Notes under the pieces: model-generated
Seen by the model: only the letters and a program-made list of their open reading frames with translations
Told to the model about the DNA's origin: nothing
Databases searched by the model: none
Made by a program: the position numbers and the translations under genes
Assembly: GCA_937863385.1 (NCBI GenBank)
Contig: CALMBW010000020.1
Coordinates: forward strand, 372,001-436,000
Length of the DNA: 64,000 bases
DNA from: an uncultured Actinomycetes bacterium
GTDB lineage: Bacteria > Actinomycetota > CADDZG01 > WHSQ01
Direction: 5' to 3'
Shown: positions 34,155 to 42,723 of the stretch, piece after piece
How positions within the stretch are numbered: position 1 is the stretch's first letter
How the letters are laid out: the number at the start of each line of letters is the position of its first letter

Positions 34155-34179
34155 AGGGTCCGGACCTTCCGGAAGCCCT
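34155..34179 (-). promoter_or_regulatory. leader hairpin upstream of rpsF, possible S6-S18 binding site
   Basis: In the rpsF mRNA leader AGGG and UCCGGA pair with UCCGGA and CCCU across a 3-nt loop (AGG), with a 2-nt bulge (CU), about 10 bp in all. It ends about 20 nt before the start codon, next to the ribosome site. S6:S18-responsive leaders are known in many bacteria; whether the required CCG-containing loop is present here was not settled. Confidence 0.4.
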
Positions 34180-34377
34180 AGGCCCTCCCGCGGCACAAAA
34201 CCAAGGGGTGGGGCAGGGGGTGTTTCGGTGGGCCGTCGATGACCCGACCGGAACGTGAACCTTAGCACCTCCTTCCACGTCATCACCTCCGACGTGGCGC
34301 CCGACCACCGGTGCGGGGGGTAAAGCGCACGGCTCATAACCTAGCGAGACCGTGAGACAAGAAAGAGCCGGACGCGC

Positions 34378-35685
34378 CTAGGCAGTGGCGTAAGCGGGCC
34401 GAGGCTCGGGGTCGGGAACGGGCGAACGATCGTTGGCTTCGGCTGGGGGCCGCGGGAAACTGCGACGAGCCATCACGAAGTATCCAACCAAGAACAGCAA
34501 CAACGCGGCTCGCATCCAGATCCCGACGAGCATCACCTTCTCGGAATCGGGGAAGTCCTCCGCCGAGTAGTCCGTGAACCACCTGAAGATGCCCCAATAG
34601 ACGTACACGTCTGCGACCGCATACAGCGCCCACAGAACGGTGGTGAGCTTCCACCTACCGATGAGGACGAAGAACGGCAGGAGCCACAACGTGTACTGGG
34701 GCGAGTGCACCTTGTTCCACAGCAAGAAGGTCGCCATCAACGCGCCGCAGCACTGAACGAACGGAAACACTTGCTCCCGCTTGAAACGCCACAAGCCCAC
34801 ACCGAGGATCGCTACCCCGAACACTGCCGTTAGACCCAGGGTGACGACATTCAGCGTCTTGGGGTCATAGCCTCCCGAGAGACACATGTCCCGAGCTGCG
34901 CACCAGATCGAGTCGAAGTTGGGGCCGCGCGCAGAATGGAACGAATAGGTCGCTATCCAGCCGTCGAAGTTCACGATCATGAACGGAAGATTGATCATCA
35001 GAAACGTCCCGGCCCCCGCAACCGCAACGCGCACCGCGCCCACCCGGTCGCGATAGGTCATCCATCTATCCAGCGCTAACGGGGCGAGGAACATGAGTGG
35101 ATACATCTTGAAGGCCGCACCCACTCCGAACAGCGCGGCCGCCCACAACGGCGAGCCCCTCGACCACAGATAGAAACCGGCCACCGTTACGGCGACGACC
35201 GGGAGATCCCAGTTGTGGAACGCGTACAGGATCACGGCCGGCGCGGCCGCCCACATGAGTGCACGCCATCCCGTCATTACGACCAGCAGATACGCAGCCA
35301 CGAAAGCGAATGGGGCCAAGAACAGAGCGGACCGCTTAAGGAACGCGTCGCCATCTTCTACTCCGATGGCACCCATCCACATCATGAGGCCCGTCAGAAC
35401 GGGGTACTCGATCGCGCCGGCCTTCAGGGTGTTGGCCGGGGTTCCTTCCGGTGACACCGTCTCGCGATATCCGTCGACGTAAGGGAACTGCAGATACCTC
35501 GTGCCATCTCCTCTATCGAGGAAGAGCCGGTCATAGAAGAGCGGCTGGAAGTCCGTGTAGCACTGGTCGTAGAACGGATCGGCTTTACCTTCGAAGCATC
35601 GCGCCTTGTTCAGGAACCCGAACAGCACGAAGACCGCGCAGCAAGCGAGCACACCGGCAACAACCGCTCGTGTGTGCCGAATCAA
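34378..35685 (-). CDS. GT87-type (DUF2029) polytopic membrane glycosyltransferase
   Basis: 435 aa with ten or more hydrophobic segments and a proline-rich cytosolic tail. It resembles the alpha-mannosyltransferase-like DUF2029/GT-C family, which uses polyprenyl-phosphate sugars. Marks of the family include the first external loop with Asp/Tyr (YTDFQPLFYDRLF), KMYPLMFLAPL and LLWNKVHSPQYTLWLLPF. It sits directly after ponA as in mycobacteria (Rv0051 position), suggesting a cell-envelope role. Start TTG at 35685 is the only convenient one. Confidence 0.8.
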   Translation of the reverse strand: MIRHTRAVVAGVLACCAVFVLFGFLNKARCFEGKADPFYDQCYTDFQPLFYDRLFLDRGDGTRYLQFPYVDGYRETVSPEGTPANTLKAGAIEYPVLTGLMMWMGAIGVEDGDAFLKRSALFLAPFAFVAAYLLVVMTGWRALMWAAAPAVILYAFHNWDLPVVAVTVAGFYLWSRGSPLWAAALFGVGAAFKMYPLMFLAPLALDRWMTYRDRVGAVRVAVAGAGTFLMINLPFMIVNFDGWIATYSFHSARGPNFDSIWCAARDMCLSGGYDPKTLNVVTLGLTAVFGVAILGVGLWRFKREQVFPFVQCCGALMATFLLWNKVHSPQYTLWLLPFFVLIGRWKLTTVLWALYAVADVYVYWGIFRWFTDYSAEDFPDSEKVMLVGIWMRAALLLFLVGYFVMARRSFPRPPAEANDRSPVPDPEPRPAYATA

Positions 35686-35715
35686 CCCCTCGTCTGCGCC
35701 TACGGTGTCGCTCCC

Positions 35716-38061
35716 TTAACTTCGTCTTCGCTTGGTCCTAGTGCCGTTTCCACCCGCACCGCTAGCGGAAGGTTCCGGAGTTGGAACGAGCGTCGGTTGT
35801 GGTGAAGGCTCGGTCGACGGCTCCTCAGACGGTATCGGTTCCGGCTCGGTCGAGGGCTCCGGTTCCGGTTCCTCGTCTGGTTCTTTAGGAGGTGCTGCCG
35901 TTGGGCTAGCGATGTTGCCCTCGATCAGCTCGCCCGGATACGAGGTCGGAGCAACGAAGTCTTGCACCTCCATGTCCGCCACGGCCTGAGCCATGTACTC
36001 CCCCCAGATCTCGGCCGGGAACGAACCACCCGTTACCTCGATCCCATGCACCGGGCGGCACAGGGCAGGATCGGCGCAGTACTGCATCTGAGGGATGTAG
36101 TTGTCGGCTGCACAAGCGTTCTGGGCCGCGATCTGCTTGTCACGGTTCTTCTTCTTGGCACCGCATTCGATGCCGTACTTCTCGTCTGGTCCAGGATCGA
36201 GCGGATAGCCGACCCAAACGACCGTTGCCAGTTGCGGTGTGTAACCACCGAACCATGCGTTGGCGTTGTTCTGCGTCGTTCCGGTCTTTCCGGCAGCGGG
36301 ACGCCCGATGTTCGCACGCGTCGCAGTACCGCTAGTCACGACCGTTTCGAGGGCCGAAGTAAGCACATCGGCTGAGTTCTGTTCGACCTGTTGATCGGGT
36401 GCGTTGTCCTCTTCCTCTTCGCAATTGCCCTTGCGAGAGACGTACTCGATGATGCAGTCCCCGCTGGAATTGGTCACATATCGAACCGGGATCACGTGAG
36501 GAACGGCGCCTCGCCCCGCGAAACCTGCATAGGCACGCGCCATCTCGAGCGGGGTGACGTCGTAGGTACCCAGTGCCAGCGAGCACACCGGCGTGATCTC
36601 TTCAGCTCCGTACTTGGGATTGAAGCCGAACTCTTCGAGTAGATCGGCCACTTTGTCCGCACCGATCTCGGCGACCAGCTGCGCGTAGATCGTGTTAACA
36701 GAGTTGGTCGTAGCCTGGATCAGGTCCATGCTGCCGAATGACGACCCGCCGTAGTTGTTGACCTCCCACGGCTCGCCATTGGTGTAGCACTCCTCGTCCT
36801 CGATAATCGCAGGCGAACGCCCAGAAAGCGTCGAGCGCGGCGAGATCCCGTCTTCGATCGCAGCCAGCAAGGTGAACGGCTTGAATGACGAGCCTGCTTG
36901 GCGCCCGGGGAAACCGGTCGCGTAGTTGAACCCGCGAGCAACCCCCGTATTCGTGAATGTCTTGCCCAGATAACAGGTGGGGCCCTCCTTGCACTTGCTC
37001 CAGCCACCGACCATCGCTCGGACCTCACCGCGTGGCGTCATCGAAACCACCGCTGCCTGCGGGTCGGTAGGGAGGTTCAGATTCTCCGCGACCGTCCTTT
37101 CGGCTGCCTCTTGCATGTCGAGATCCAGCGTGGTGTGGATCTTCAGGCCGCATGTGTACAGACAGCCGTCCGGGAACTCGGTTTCGAGGAAGTTCTCACG
37201 CAGCCATTCCATGAAGTACGCGGCGGTCTGATCCTTCTCTCGGTCCGCTGCGGTTACACCGTAGGTGAGCTTGATCTTCTTTGCCGCGGCCTCATCGGCC
37301 TCGGCTTGAGTGACATAGCCCTCGGCCACCATGTTGTCCAAGACCCGGTCGCGCCGCGCGCGTGCAGCCTTCATGTCGTCCTCGGGTTGATACGACTCCG
37401 GCGACGGGATGACAGAGGCTATGAATGCAGCCTCTGCCAGGGTTAGATCTTCCGCATCCTTGCTGAAGTACGCGTCCGCTGCTGCCTCGATCCCGTACGC
37501 ACCCCGGCCCAGATAGATCGTGTTGAGGTAGAAGCCCAAGATCTCGTCCTTGCTGTACTCACGCTCGAGCTTGATGGCAAGGATGGCCTCTTTGGCCTTT
37601 CTTGTGATGGTGCGTTCGGGGTCCTGAAGGATCGCCTGCTTCACGTACTGCTGCGTGATAGTCGATCCACCTTGTTGGACCTCGCCGCCGGTCAGGTTCG
37701 CCCATGCTGCGCGCACGATGCCTCGCAGAGAAACCCCGTTGTGCTTGTAGAAGTCGCGGTCCTCGGCCGCGATCACCGCGTGACCGATCATGGGGTTCTT
37801 CTCAAGCAACTCGTCGATGTCGATCAAGAACCGGAACCCTTCTTCCGAGTAGGTCCCGATCAGCTTGCCGTTGACGTCGTACACCTCCGTTGAGGCAGCT
37901 ATCTCGATGTCGCGAGGAAGCGGGATGGACGCAAAGGCGTAGGTGACCAAGAGGATCCCGGCCCCCACGACCACCGTGCCGACAGGCAAGATCCACCCAT
38001 AGCGCAACAGGATGCGCTGCCACCTGGTGCGTGGTTCGAACTTCGACTTGCGTTTCCTCAT
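35716..38061 (-). CDS. ponA: bifunctional class A penicillin-binding protein
   Basis: 781 aa. One N-terminal helix (about 24-44), then the GT51 glycosyltransferase with catalytic Glu100 (AAEDRDFYKHNG) and GGSTITQQYVK, then the transpeptidase with SSFK (Ser391), an SxN motif in TTNSVN near 466 and KTGTTQNN near 600. The C-terminus is a Pro/Glu/Ser/Thr-rich tail of about 80 residues ending in basic residues, with no PASTA domain. It polymerises and crosslinks peptidoglycan. ATG 38061 follows GGAAGG; GTG 38079 is an upstream alternative. Confidence 0.95.
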   Translation of the reverse strand: MRKRKSKFEPRTRWQRILLRYGWILPVGTVVVGAGILLVTYAFASIPLPRDIEIAASTEVYDVNGKLIGTYSEEGFRFLIDIDELLEKNPMIGHAVIAAEDRDFYKHNGVSLRGIVRAAWANLTGGEVQQGGSTITQQYVKQAILQDPERTITRKAKEAILAIKLEREYSKDEILGFYLNTIYLGRGAYGIEAAADAYFSKDAEDLTLAEAAFIASVIPSPESYQPEDDMKAARARRDRVLDNMVAEGYVTQAEADEAAAKKIKLTYGVTAADREKDQTAAYFMEWLRENFLETEFPDGCLYTCGLKIHTTLDLDMQEAAERTVAENLNLPTDPQAAVVSMTPRGEVRAMVGGWSKCKEGPTCYLGKTFTNTGVARGFNYATGFPGRQAGSSFKPFTLLAAIEDGISPRSTLSGRSPAIIEDEECYTNGEPWEVNNYGGSSFGSMDLIQATTNSVNTIYAQLVAEIGADKVADLLEEFGFNPKYGAEEITPVCSLALGTYDVTPLEMARAYAGFAGRGAVPHVIPVRYVTNSSGDCIIEYVSRKGNCEEEEDNAPDQQVEQNSADVLTSALETVVTSGTATRANIGRPAAGKTGTTQNNANAWFGGYTPQLATVVWVGYPLDPGPDEKYGIECGAKKKNRDKQIAAQNACAADNYIPQMQYCADPALCRPVHGIEVTGGSFPAEIWGEYMAQAVADMEVQDFVAPTSYPGELIEGNIASPTAAPPKEPDEEPEPEPSTEPEPIPSEEPSTEPSPQPTLVPTPEPSASGAGGNGTRTKRRRS

Positions 38062-38148
38062 CGGTTCCTTCCTCGGCACGAACCCAGCCGGGCTACAGTC
38101 CCCTGCTTCAGACGCAGGACAACCGCCGTCGGTTGCTTGGCCTCGTCC

Positions 38149-38793
38149 TCATCCGGCGCTCGACAGCATCACGGCCCCGGCGACGACTCCGGCGGTCGCC
38201 GCACCGGCGGACAGCCACACCAGCTTCTTGCCCGCAACGAAGGTGGCGATACCGAAGCCGGCAACACCCACGATCGCCGTTGCCACCAAGACTCCCAAAA
38301 GACCGATGCCCATGTCCGGATCTCCGGCTGCGACCGGCCCCCAGGCAGGAACCGCCACCGCCAAAGCAAGCACGAACAGCTCCCCCAGCGAAACGCCACG
38401 CTCACGGATCTCCGCGCCGATCGGCTGAGCGGCCACCCACACTCCGATAGCCAGGGTCGCGGAGATCGCGGCTACCCAGGCCCCGGCCGCCACGATCGTG
38501 GGTCCGACCAGCAGGGTCGGCCCAAGAACCGCCTGGGTCCCGCGCACCGACGCCGCGTCAAGCGTGTTCCAGCGCAGACTGAGAGCCGCGATGGCGGCGC
38601 AAAGGACAACCAGAGATACACCGATGAGGATGAGCGATCTCCGATCGGGGGCGACCATGGCCCGGCCCAGGGCCGCCAGCGACAGGCCGGCCATCACGAT
38701 CCACATCGAGCTCTGCAGCACCCCCGTCAGAAGCAGAAGGGCGGCGATGGCTCCCGTCACGCGCAGGCCGGTTGCGAGGTCGGAGCGGTTCAC
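38149..38793 (-). CDS. polytopic membrane protein upstream of ponA
   Basis: 214-aa protein with about seven hydrophobic segments, unrecognised. The GTG at 38793 overlaps the stop of the DUF5318 gene (GTGA), so the two are coupled. A longer frame to 38907 lies inside that gene and is rejected. It is followed by ponA after 87 bp, and its position matches the small membrane protein in the padR-to-ponA interval of mycobacteria. Role unknown. Confidence 0.7.
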   Translation of the reverse strand: MNRSDLATGLRVTGAIAALLLLTGVLQSSMWIVMAGLSLAALGRAMVAPDRRSLILIGVSLVVLCAAIAALSLRWNTLDAASVRGTQAVLGPTLLVGPTIVAAGAWVAAISATLAIGVWVAAQPIGAEIRERGVSLGELFVLALAVAVPAWGPVAAGDPDMGIGLLGVLVATAIVGVAGFGIATFVAGKKLVWLSAGAATAGVVAGAVMLSSAG

Positions 38794-39233
38794 GCCCCTC
38801 CACTGCGCCGCTGGCGCTGAGCCACCCGGCGGTGCCCCTTGCCGGCTACATAGGAGCGGATCAGGTGGTTCCAGTGACAGTCGGTGCAGACCTCGACCTC
38901 GTAGCAAGTGAACTCTGCCACGGCCGCTTCAAGTTCGGCCAGCCACTCCTCGGGATAGACCACCTTCCCGCTGTCCCGCCCCAGCTCGTCGCCGTAGACG
39001 TAGCGGACCGTCCGAAGGGTCTCGTGCGAACAGACCGGGCACGGGCCTGCTGCTTCGCCCCCGATGTTGCGCCCTGCCCGAACCAGCTCGGGGTGGGCGT
39101 CACAAGCATCGGTGGTCGCCACGACGCCACGACGGACCTCGGAGATGAGCACCTTGCGAGCAAGGCCATAGTCCACCACCGGGCCCGAAACCCGGGGCGG
39201 ATCGTGCGGATCGAAGCCGTTTCCTCCCCCCAT
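38790..39233 (-). CDS. DUF5318 family protein with zinc-ribbon cysteines
   Basis: 147 aa. Two C-x2-C pairs (CPVC near 64-67 and CTDC near 116-119) could bind zinc, followed by HWNHLIRSYVAG and a basic tail. The family is actinobacterial, always close to ponA, and of unknown function. ATG at 39233. A 236-bp intergenic region with the PadR palindrome separates it from padR. Confidence 0.82.
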   Translation of the reverse strand: MGGGNGFDPHDPPRVSGPVVDYGLARKVLISEVRRGVVATTDACDAHPELVRAGRNIGGEAAGPCPVCSHETLRTVRYVYGDELGRDSGKVVYPEEWLAELEAAVAEFTCYEVEVCTDCHWNHLIRSYVAGKGHRRVAQRQRRSGGA

Positions 39234-39406
39234 CGGCCGATGGTACCCCCCACTACCCGCCTAACCGGCGAAGCAACTTGGTTCGCGCTGGTCCTTCTGC
39301 GTTTCCAACCGATCGAGCTTCGCCACCCGAGGCCGATCTGGCAAAGACACGGCATAGCAACCGTATCCGGGGGGACGAGGGATTTGCACTGGTGAAAGAT
39401 GTATGG

Positions 39407-39429
39407 TGATATATCGAAGCGATATATCA
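39407..39429. promoter_or_regulatory. perfect palindrome, probable PadR operator
   Basis: TGATATATCG and CGATATATCA flank AAG, a perfect 23-bp inverted repeat 41 bp upstream of the padR ATG. It is AT-rich in a GC-rich genome and positioned over the expected promoter, so autorepression by PadR, affecting padR-ino1, is likely. Confidence 0.72.
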
Positions 39430-39469
39430 AGTGGATAGTTCGAAGCGCAATAGGAGTGATGGATAGCAC

Positions 39470-40078
39470 ATGAAGCAGCACGGGATGCTCGAGCTCCCCG
39501 TTCTGGGGCTCCTGAAAGAGCGCTCGATGCACGGTTACGAGCTGCGCAAGCAGCTGGGGACCATGCTCGGGCCGTTCTGGCAGGTGTCCTGGGGGTCTCT
39601 CTACCCGGCGTTGCGGCGTCTGGCCAAGACCGGGGCGGTCGAGAAGGTCGCGGAACCCGCTCCCAAGGCCAAGCCACGCCGTACCACCACCCGCTCGACG
39701 ACGACCGGGATGAGCGCTGGACGTAGGAAGACCGTCTACCGGATCACCCCGGCAGGCGAGCAGATGTTCCTCGACTTGCTCGAGGAGACCGCGGCGGCTG
39801 TAGACGCCGAGCACTTCACGCTCAAGCTGGCTTTCTTCCGGTACCTCGCACCCGAGGCCCGGCTGAACCTGCTCGAACGTCGCAGGGCCTATCTCACCGA
39901 GAAGCTGGCTCAGTTCCGGGCGAACCTTCGCGAGCTAGGCGAGCGCATCGACAGCTACACCCTGTCGTTGCAGACCCACTCGATGGCCTCCACAGAGAGC
40001 GACATCAAGTGGATCGACGAATTGATCACCGAAGAGCGCAGGGCTGCCGGTACCGCCGGTGACCTACGCAACGTCTGA
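39470..40078 (+). CDS. PadR-family transcriptional regulator
   Basis: 202 aa. The winged helix is at the N-terminus: [33 protein letters not shown] and [17 protein letters not shown] helical C-terminal dimerisation domain follows. An insertion of about 30 basic, Thr/Pro-rich residues (around 64-85) lies in the wing. It sits 20 bp before ino1, the same arrangement as in mycobacteria, so it probably controls inositol synthesis. Confidence 0.92.
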   Translation: MKQHGMLELPVLGLLKERSMHGYELRKQLGTMLGPFWQVSWGSLYPALRRLAKTGAVEKVAEPAPKAKPRRTTTRSTTTGMSAGRRKTVYRITPAGEQMFLDLLEETAAAVDAEHFTLKLAFFRYLAPEARLNLLERRRAYLTEKLAQFRANLRELGERIDSYTLSLQTHSMASTESDIKWIDELITEERRAAGTAGDLRNV

Positions 40079-40098
40079 GAAGGGGGAGAGACAAACCC

Positions 40099-41250
40099 AT
40101 GTCAAAGGTTCGAGTAGGGATCATCGGTGTCGGCAACTGCGCATCGTCTCTGGTCCAAGGGATCGAGTACTACGAGAAGGCTCAGGAAGGCGAGTTCGTT
40201 CCTGGCCTGATGCACGTCAACCTCGGCGGCTACCACGTGAGTGACGTCGAGATCGTTAGCGCTTTCGATGTTGACGCCAACAAGGTCGGACTCGATGTTT
40301 CCGAGGCGATCTGGGCCGAGCCCAACAACACCATCAAGTTCTCCGATGTTCCGAAGTTGGGCGTCGAGGTGCTGCGCGGACACACCTACGACGGTCTCGG
40401 CAAGTTCTACCGGGATGTCGTGACCGAATCCGAGCTGCCTCCGGTCGACGTGGCCAAGGTACTGCGTGACACCAAGACCGACGTTCTGATCAACTACCTC
40501 CCGGTGGGTTCCGAGCAAGCCGCTCGCTTCTACGCCGAGCAAGCGCTCGAGGCCGGGGTTGCGTACATCAACTGCATGCCGGTGTTCATCGCCACGAACG
40601 AAGACTGGGCCGCGCGCTTCACCCGTCACGGCATCCCCATCATCGGTGACGACATCAAGAGCCAGCTCGGCGCGACGATCAGTCACCGTGTCCTCAGCAA
40701 GCTCTTCGAGGACCGCGGGGTCGTGATCGATCACACATACCAGCTGAACTTCGGCGGCAACATGGACTTCCGCAACATGCTCGAGCGCGAGCGTCTCGAG
40801 TCCAAGAAGATCAGCAAGACCCAATCGGTCACGTCGCAGATCAGTGGCGGCATCGACGCCGAAGACATCCACATCGGCCCCAGCGACCACGTGCCTTGGT
40901 TGAAGGACCGCAAGTGGGCCTACATCCGCATCGAGGGCCGCGAGTTCGGTGACATCCCCATCTCGATGGAGCTCAAGCTTGAGGTATGGGACTCCCCTAA
41001 CTCGGCTGGTGTCGTGATCGACGCGGTGCGCTGTGCCAAGCTCGCTCTGGACCGCGGCATCGGTGGCCCGCTTCTCGGCCCCAGCGCCTACTTCATGAAG
41101 TCGCCGCCGGTGCAGTACACCGATCCGGAGGCTCACGACATGGTCGAGTCGTTCATCGCAGGCGAGACGATCGACATCAAGGTCAACGGGAACGGTCACG
41201 CCAACGGCAACGGCCACCTGACCCTGACCAAGGACTCGCTCCTCGGCTAA
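40099..41250 (+). CDS. ino1: inositol-1-phosphate synthase
   Basis: 383 aa, NAD-dependent conversion of glucose-6-phosphate to inositol-1-phosphate, needed for mycothiol and phosphatidylinositol. Motifs: [15 protein letters not shown] (Rossmann loop), [40 protein letters not shown] and [16 protein letters not shown]. The C-terminus has a His/Asn/Gly-rich insert ([12 protein letters not shown]). ATG follows GGGGGAG. A terminator lies 24 bp after the stop. Confidence 0.97.
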   Translation: MSKVRVGIIGVGNCASSLVQGIEYYEKAQEGEFVPGLMHVNLGGYHVSDVEIVSAFDVDANKVGLDVSEAIWAEPNNTIKFSDVPKLGVEVLRGHTYDGLGKFYRDVVTESELPPVDVAKVLRDTKTDVLINYLPVGSEQAARFYAEQALEAGVAYINCMPVFIATNEDWAARFTRHGIPIIGDDIKSQLGATISHRVLSKLFEDRGVVIDHTYQLNFGGNMDFRNMLERERLESKKISKTQSVTSQISGGIDAEDIHIGPSDHVPWLKDRKWAYIRIEGREFGDIPISMELKLEVWDSPNSAGVVIDAVRCAKLALDRGIGGPLLGPSAYFMKSPPVQYTDPEAHDMVESFIAGETIDIKVNGNGHANGNGHLTLTKDSLLG

Positions 41251-41273
41251 AGCATCACCGAACCGAACCGCCC

Positions 41274-41307
41274 AGAGCCGCTCCTTCGGGGGCGGCTCTC
41301 GCTTTTC
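41274..41307 (+). terminator. terminator of padR-ino1
   Basis: Arms AGAGCCGC and GCGGCTCT extend inward by TCC/GGG pairs to a UUCG tetraloop, followed by CGCTTTT. About an 11-bp stem. Confidence 0.85.
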
Positions 41308-41341
41308 ATCCTCGTCTCGCACGAGTGGGAAGGTAGTCCTC

Positions 41342-42604
41342 ATGAAGGAGCTACTAGCCGACCGCGACACGCGACTACTGCTTGGATCGCAGTGGGTTAC
41401 GCAGATCGCCGATGGCCTGGTGCAGGCGAGCTTCGCCAACATTCTCATCCTCGAACCCGAGGGCACGATCAGCCGCATCCTCGCGGTCAGCGCCCTCACG
41501 TTTCTTCCCTACTCGGTGATAGCGCCCTTCATGGGGGTCTTCGTGGATCGCTGGCGGCGGCGCAACGTCCTGATCGGGACCAGCACCGCGCGCGTATTGC
41601 TACTGGTCGCTCTCTCGGTGGTAGCTCACCTCACGTCCGGCGATGTGCCGTTGTACGTCGGGCTCTTGGGGTTGCTTGGTCTTGGGCGTCTCTACCTGAC
41701 CACCAAGGGAGCGGTACTTCCGTTCGTTCTGCACGAGAAACATCTCCTGCAAGGAAACTCGCTTTCTGGCGGTGGCGGGATGATCGCCGCGTTGGTTGGT
41801 GGCGTGCTCGGGATCGGCGCCATCGCAGCCGTCGAAACGGCTAACACTTTCTTGGTCGGCGCGGGCCTATACGCATCAGCAGGTTCGATAGCAGCTCGGA
41901 TCTCACACACGATGGGCCACCCGAAGAGGAAACGGGAAAGTCTCGGAGGGGAGTTCCTTCGGGTGTGGCAGGAGCTGGTCGACGGCATGCTAGCGATCTG
42001 GTCGCGTGCCGGTGCGCGCCTTCCGTTACTGGGTGTCTTCATCGTCCGGGTTGCTGCCATGGTGGCGGCCATCACCGCCATCATCATCATCAAGGATCAC
42101 TTCCCCGATTCAGGTGACCGCTTCGGGCGACTGTCGGCCAGCGCGCTGGCTCTCGGGACTGCAGGGATAGGTGCTTTCGTCGGAGCTCTCGTGGCACCCC
42201 GGCTCGGTCGCCGGCTCCCTGAACCGGCGTTGATGCTCATCGGCTTCGTCATGGCAGGCGCCGGCATCTTGACGCTGGGGGGCGTGGCCGAGATCTGGGC
42301 GGTTCTGTCGCTGACCTTCTTCGGGGGGCTCGGGGGTTTCATCGCCAAAGTAGCCGTTGACTCTCAGGTGCAGCAGGCGCTGCCCGACGACTACCGTGGT
42401 CGTGGCTTCGCCGTGTACGACATCCTCTACAACCTCGCTACGGTCGCGGCGGCGGTGCTTCTACTGTTCTCGGAAAGTGGGTCGCTCCGAGCTTTCTGCG
42501 CTGGGCTGGGCGTGACGATCCTGCTTTTCGCGCTCGCTCTTGGTCATGCGATGAAAGAGGCCGGGCTATTCGTTGGGGCTCAAGCACCAACAAGAGATGG
42601 GTGA
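41342..42604 (+). CDS. major facilitator superfamily transporter
   Basis: 420 aa with about twelve hydrophobic segments. The loop 2-3 motif appears as GVFVDRWRRRNVL near 66-78. A second basic loop (HTMGHPKRKRESLGGEF) joins the halves. It resembles MFS enterobactin/macrolide-type exporters, but the substrate cannot be assigned. ATG at 41342 follows GGAAGG. Confidence 0.85.
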   Translation: MKELLADRDTRLLLGSQWVTQIADGLVQASFANILILEPEGTISRILAVSALTFLPYSVIAPFMGVFVDRWRRRNVLIGTSTARVLLLVALSVVAHLTSGDVPLYVGLLGLLGLGRLYLTTKGAVLPFVLHEKHLLQGNSLSGGGGMIAALVGGVLGIGAIAAVETANTFLVGAGLYASAGSIAARISHTMGHPKRKRESLGGEFLRVWQELVDGMLAIWSRAGARLPLLGVFIVRVAAMVAAITAIIIIKDHFPDSGDRFGRLSASALALGTAGIGAFVGALVAPRLGRRLPEPALMLIGFVMAGAGILTLGGVAEIWAVLSLTFFGGLGGFIAKVAVDSQVQQALPDDYRGRGFAVYDILYNLATVAAAVLLLFSESGSLRAFCAGLGVTILLFALALGHAMKEAGLFVGAQAPTRDG

Positions 42605-42723
42605 ATCGACAGGAACCTCCCCGTTCGTCACAAACCTTCACCCGTAAGAGACGTTCGTAATGACCAGAGGGCGCTAAGAATGGAATCCAGCCCTCATCGA
42701 GTAGTACCCCGGGAGGAGAACCC

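Noticed and set aside
34146-34337. Small minus-strand frame in the rpsF leader
   Set aside because: Low-complexity Pro/Arg-rich translation without homology; the region is better explained as a structured leader.
40102-41499. Long minus-strand frame of about 465 codons
   Set aside because: Antisense to ino1 and the start of the MFS gene; no recognisable protein features.
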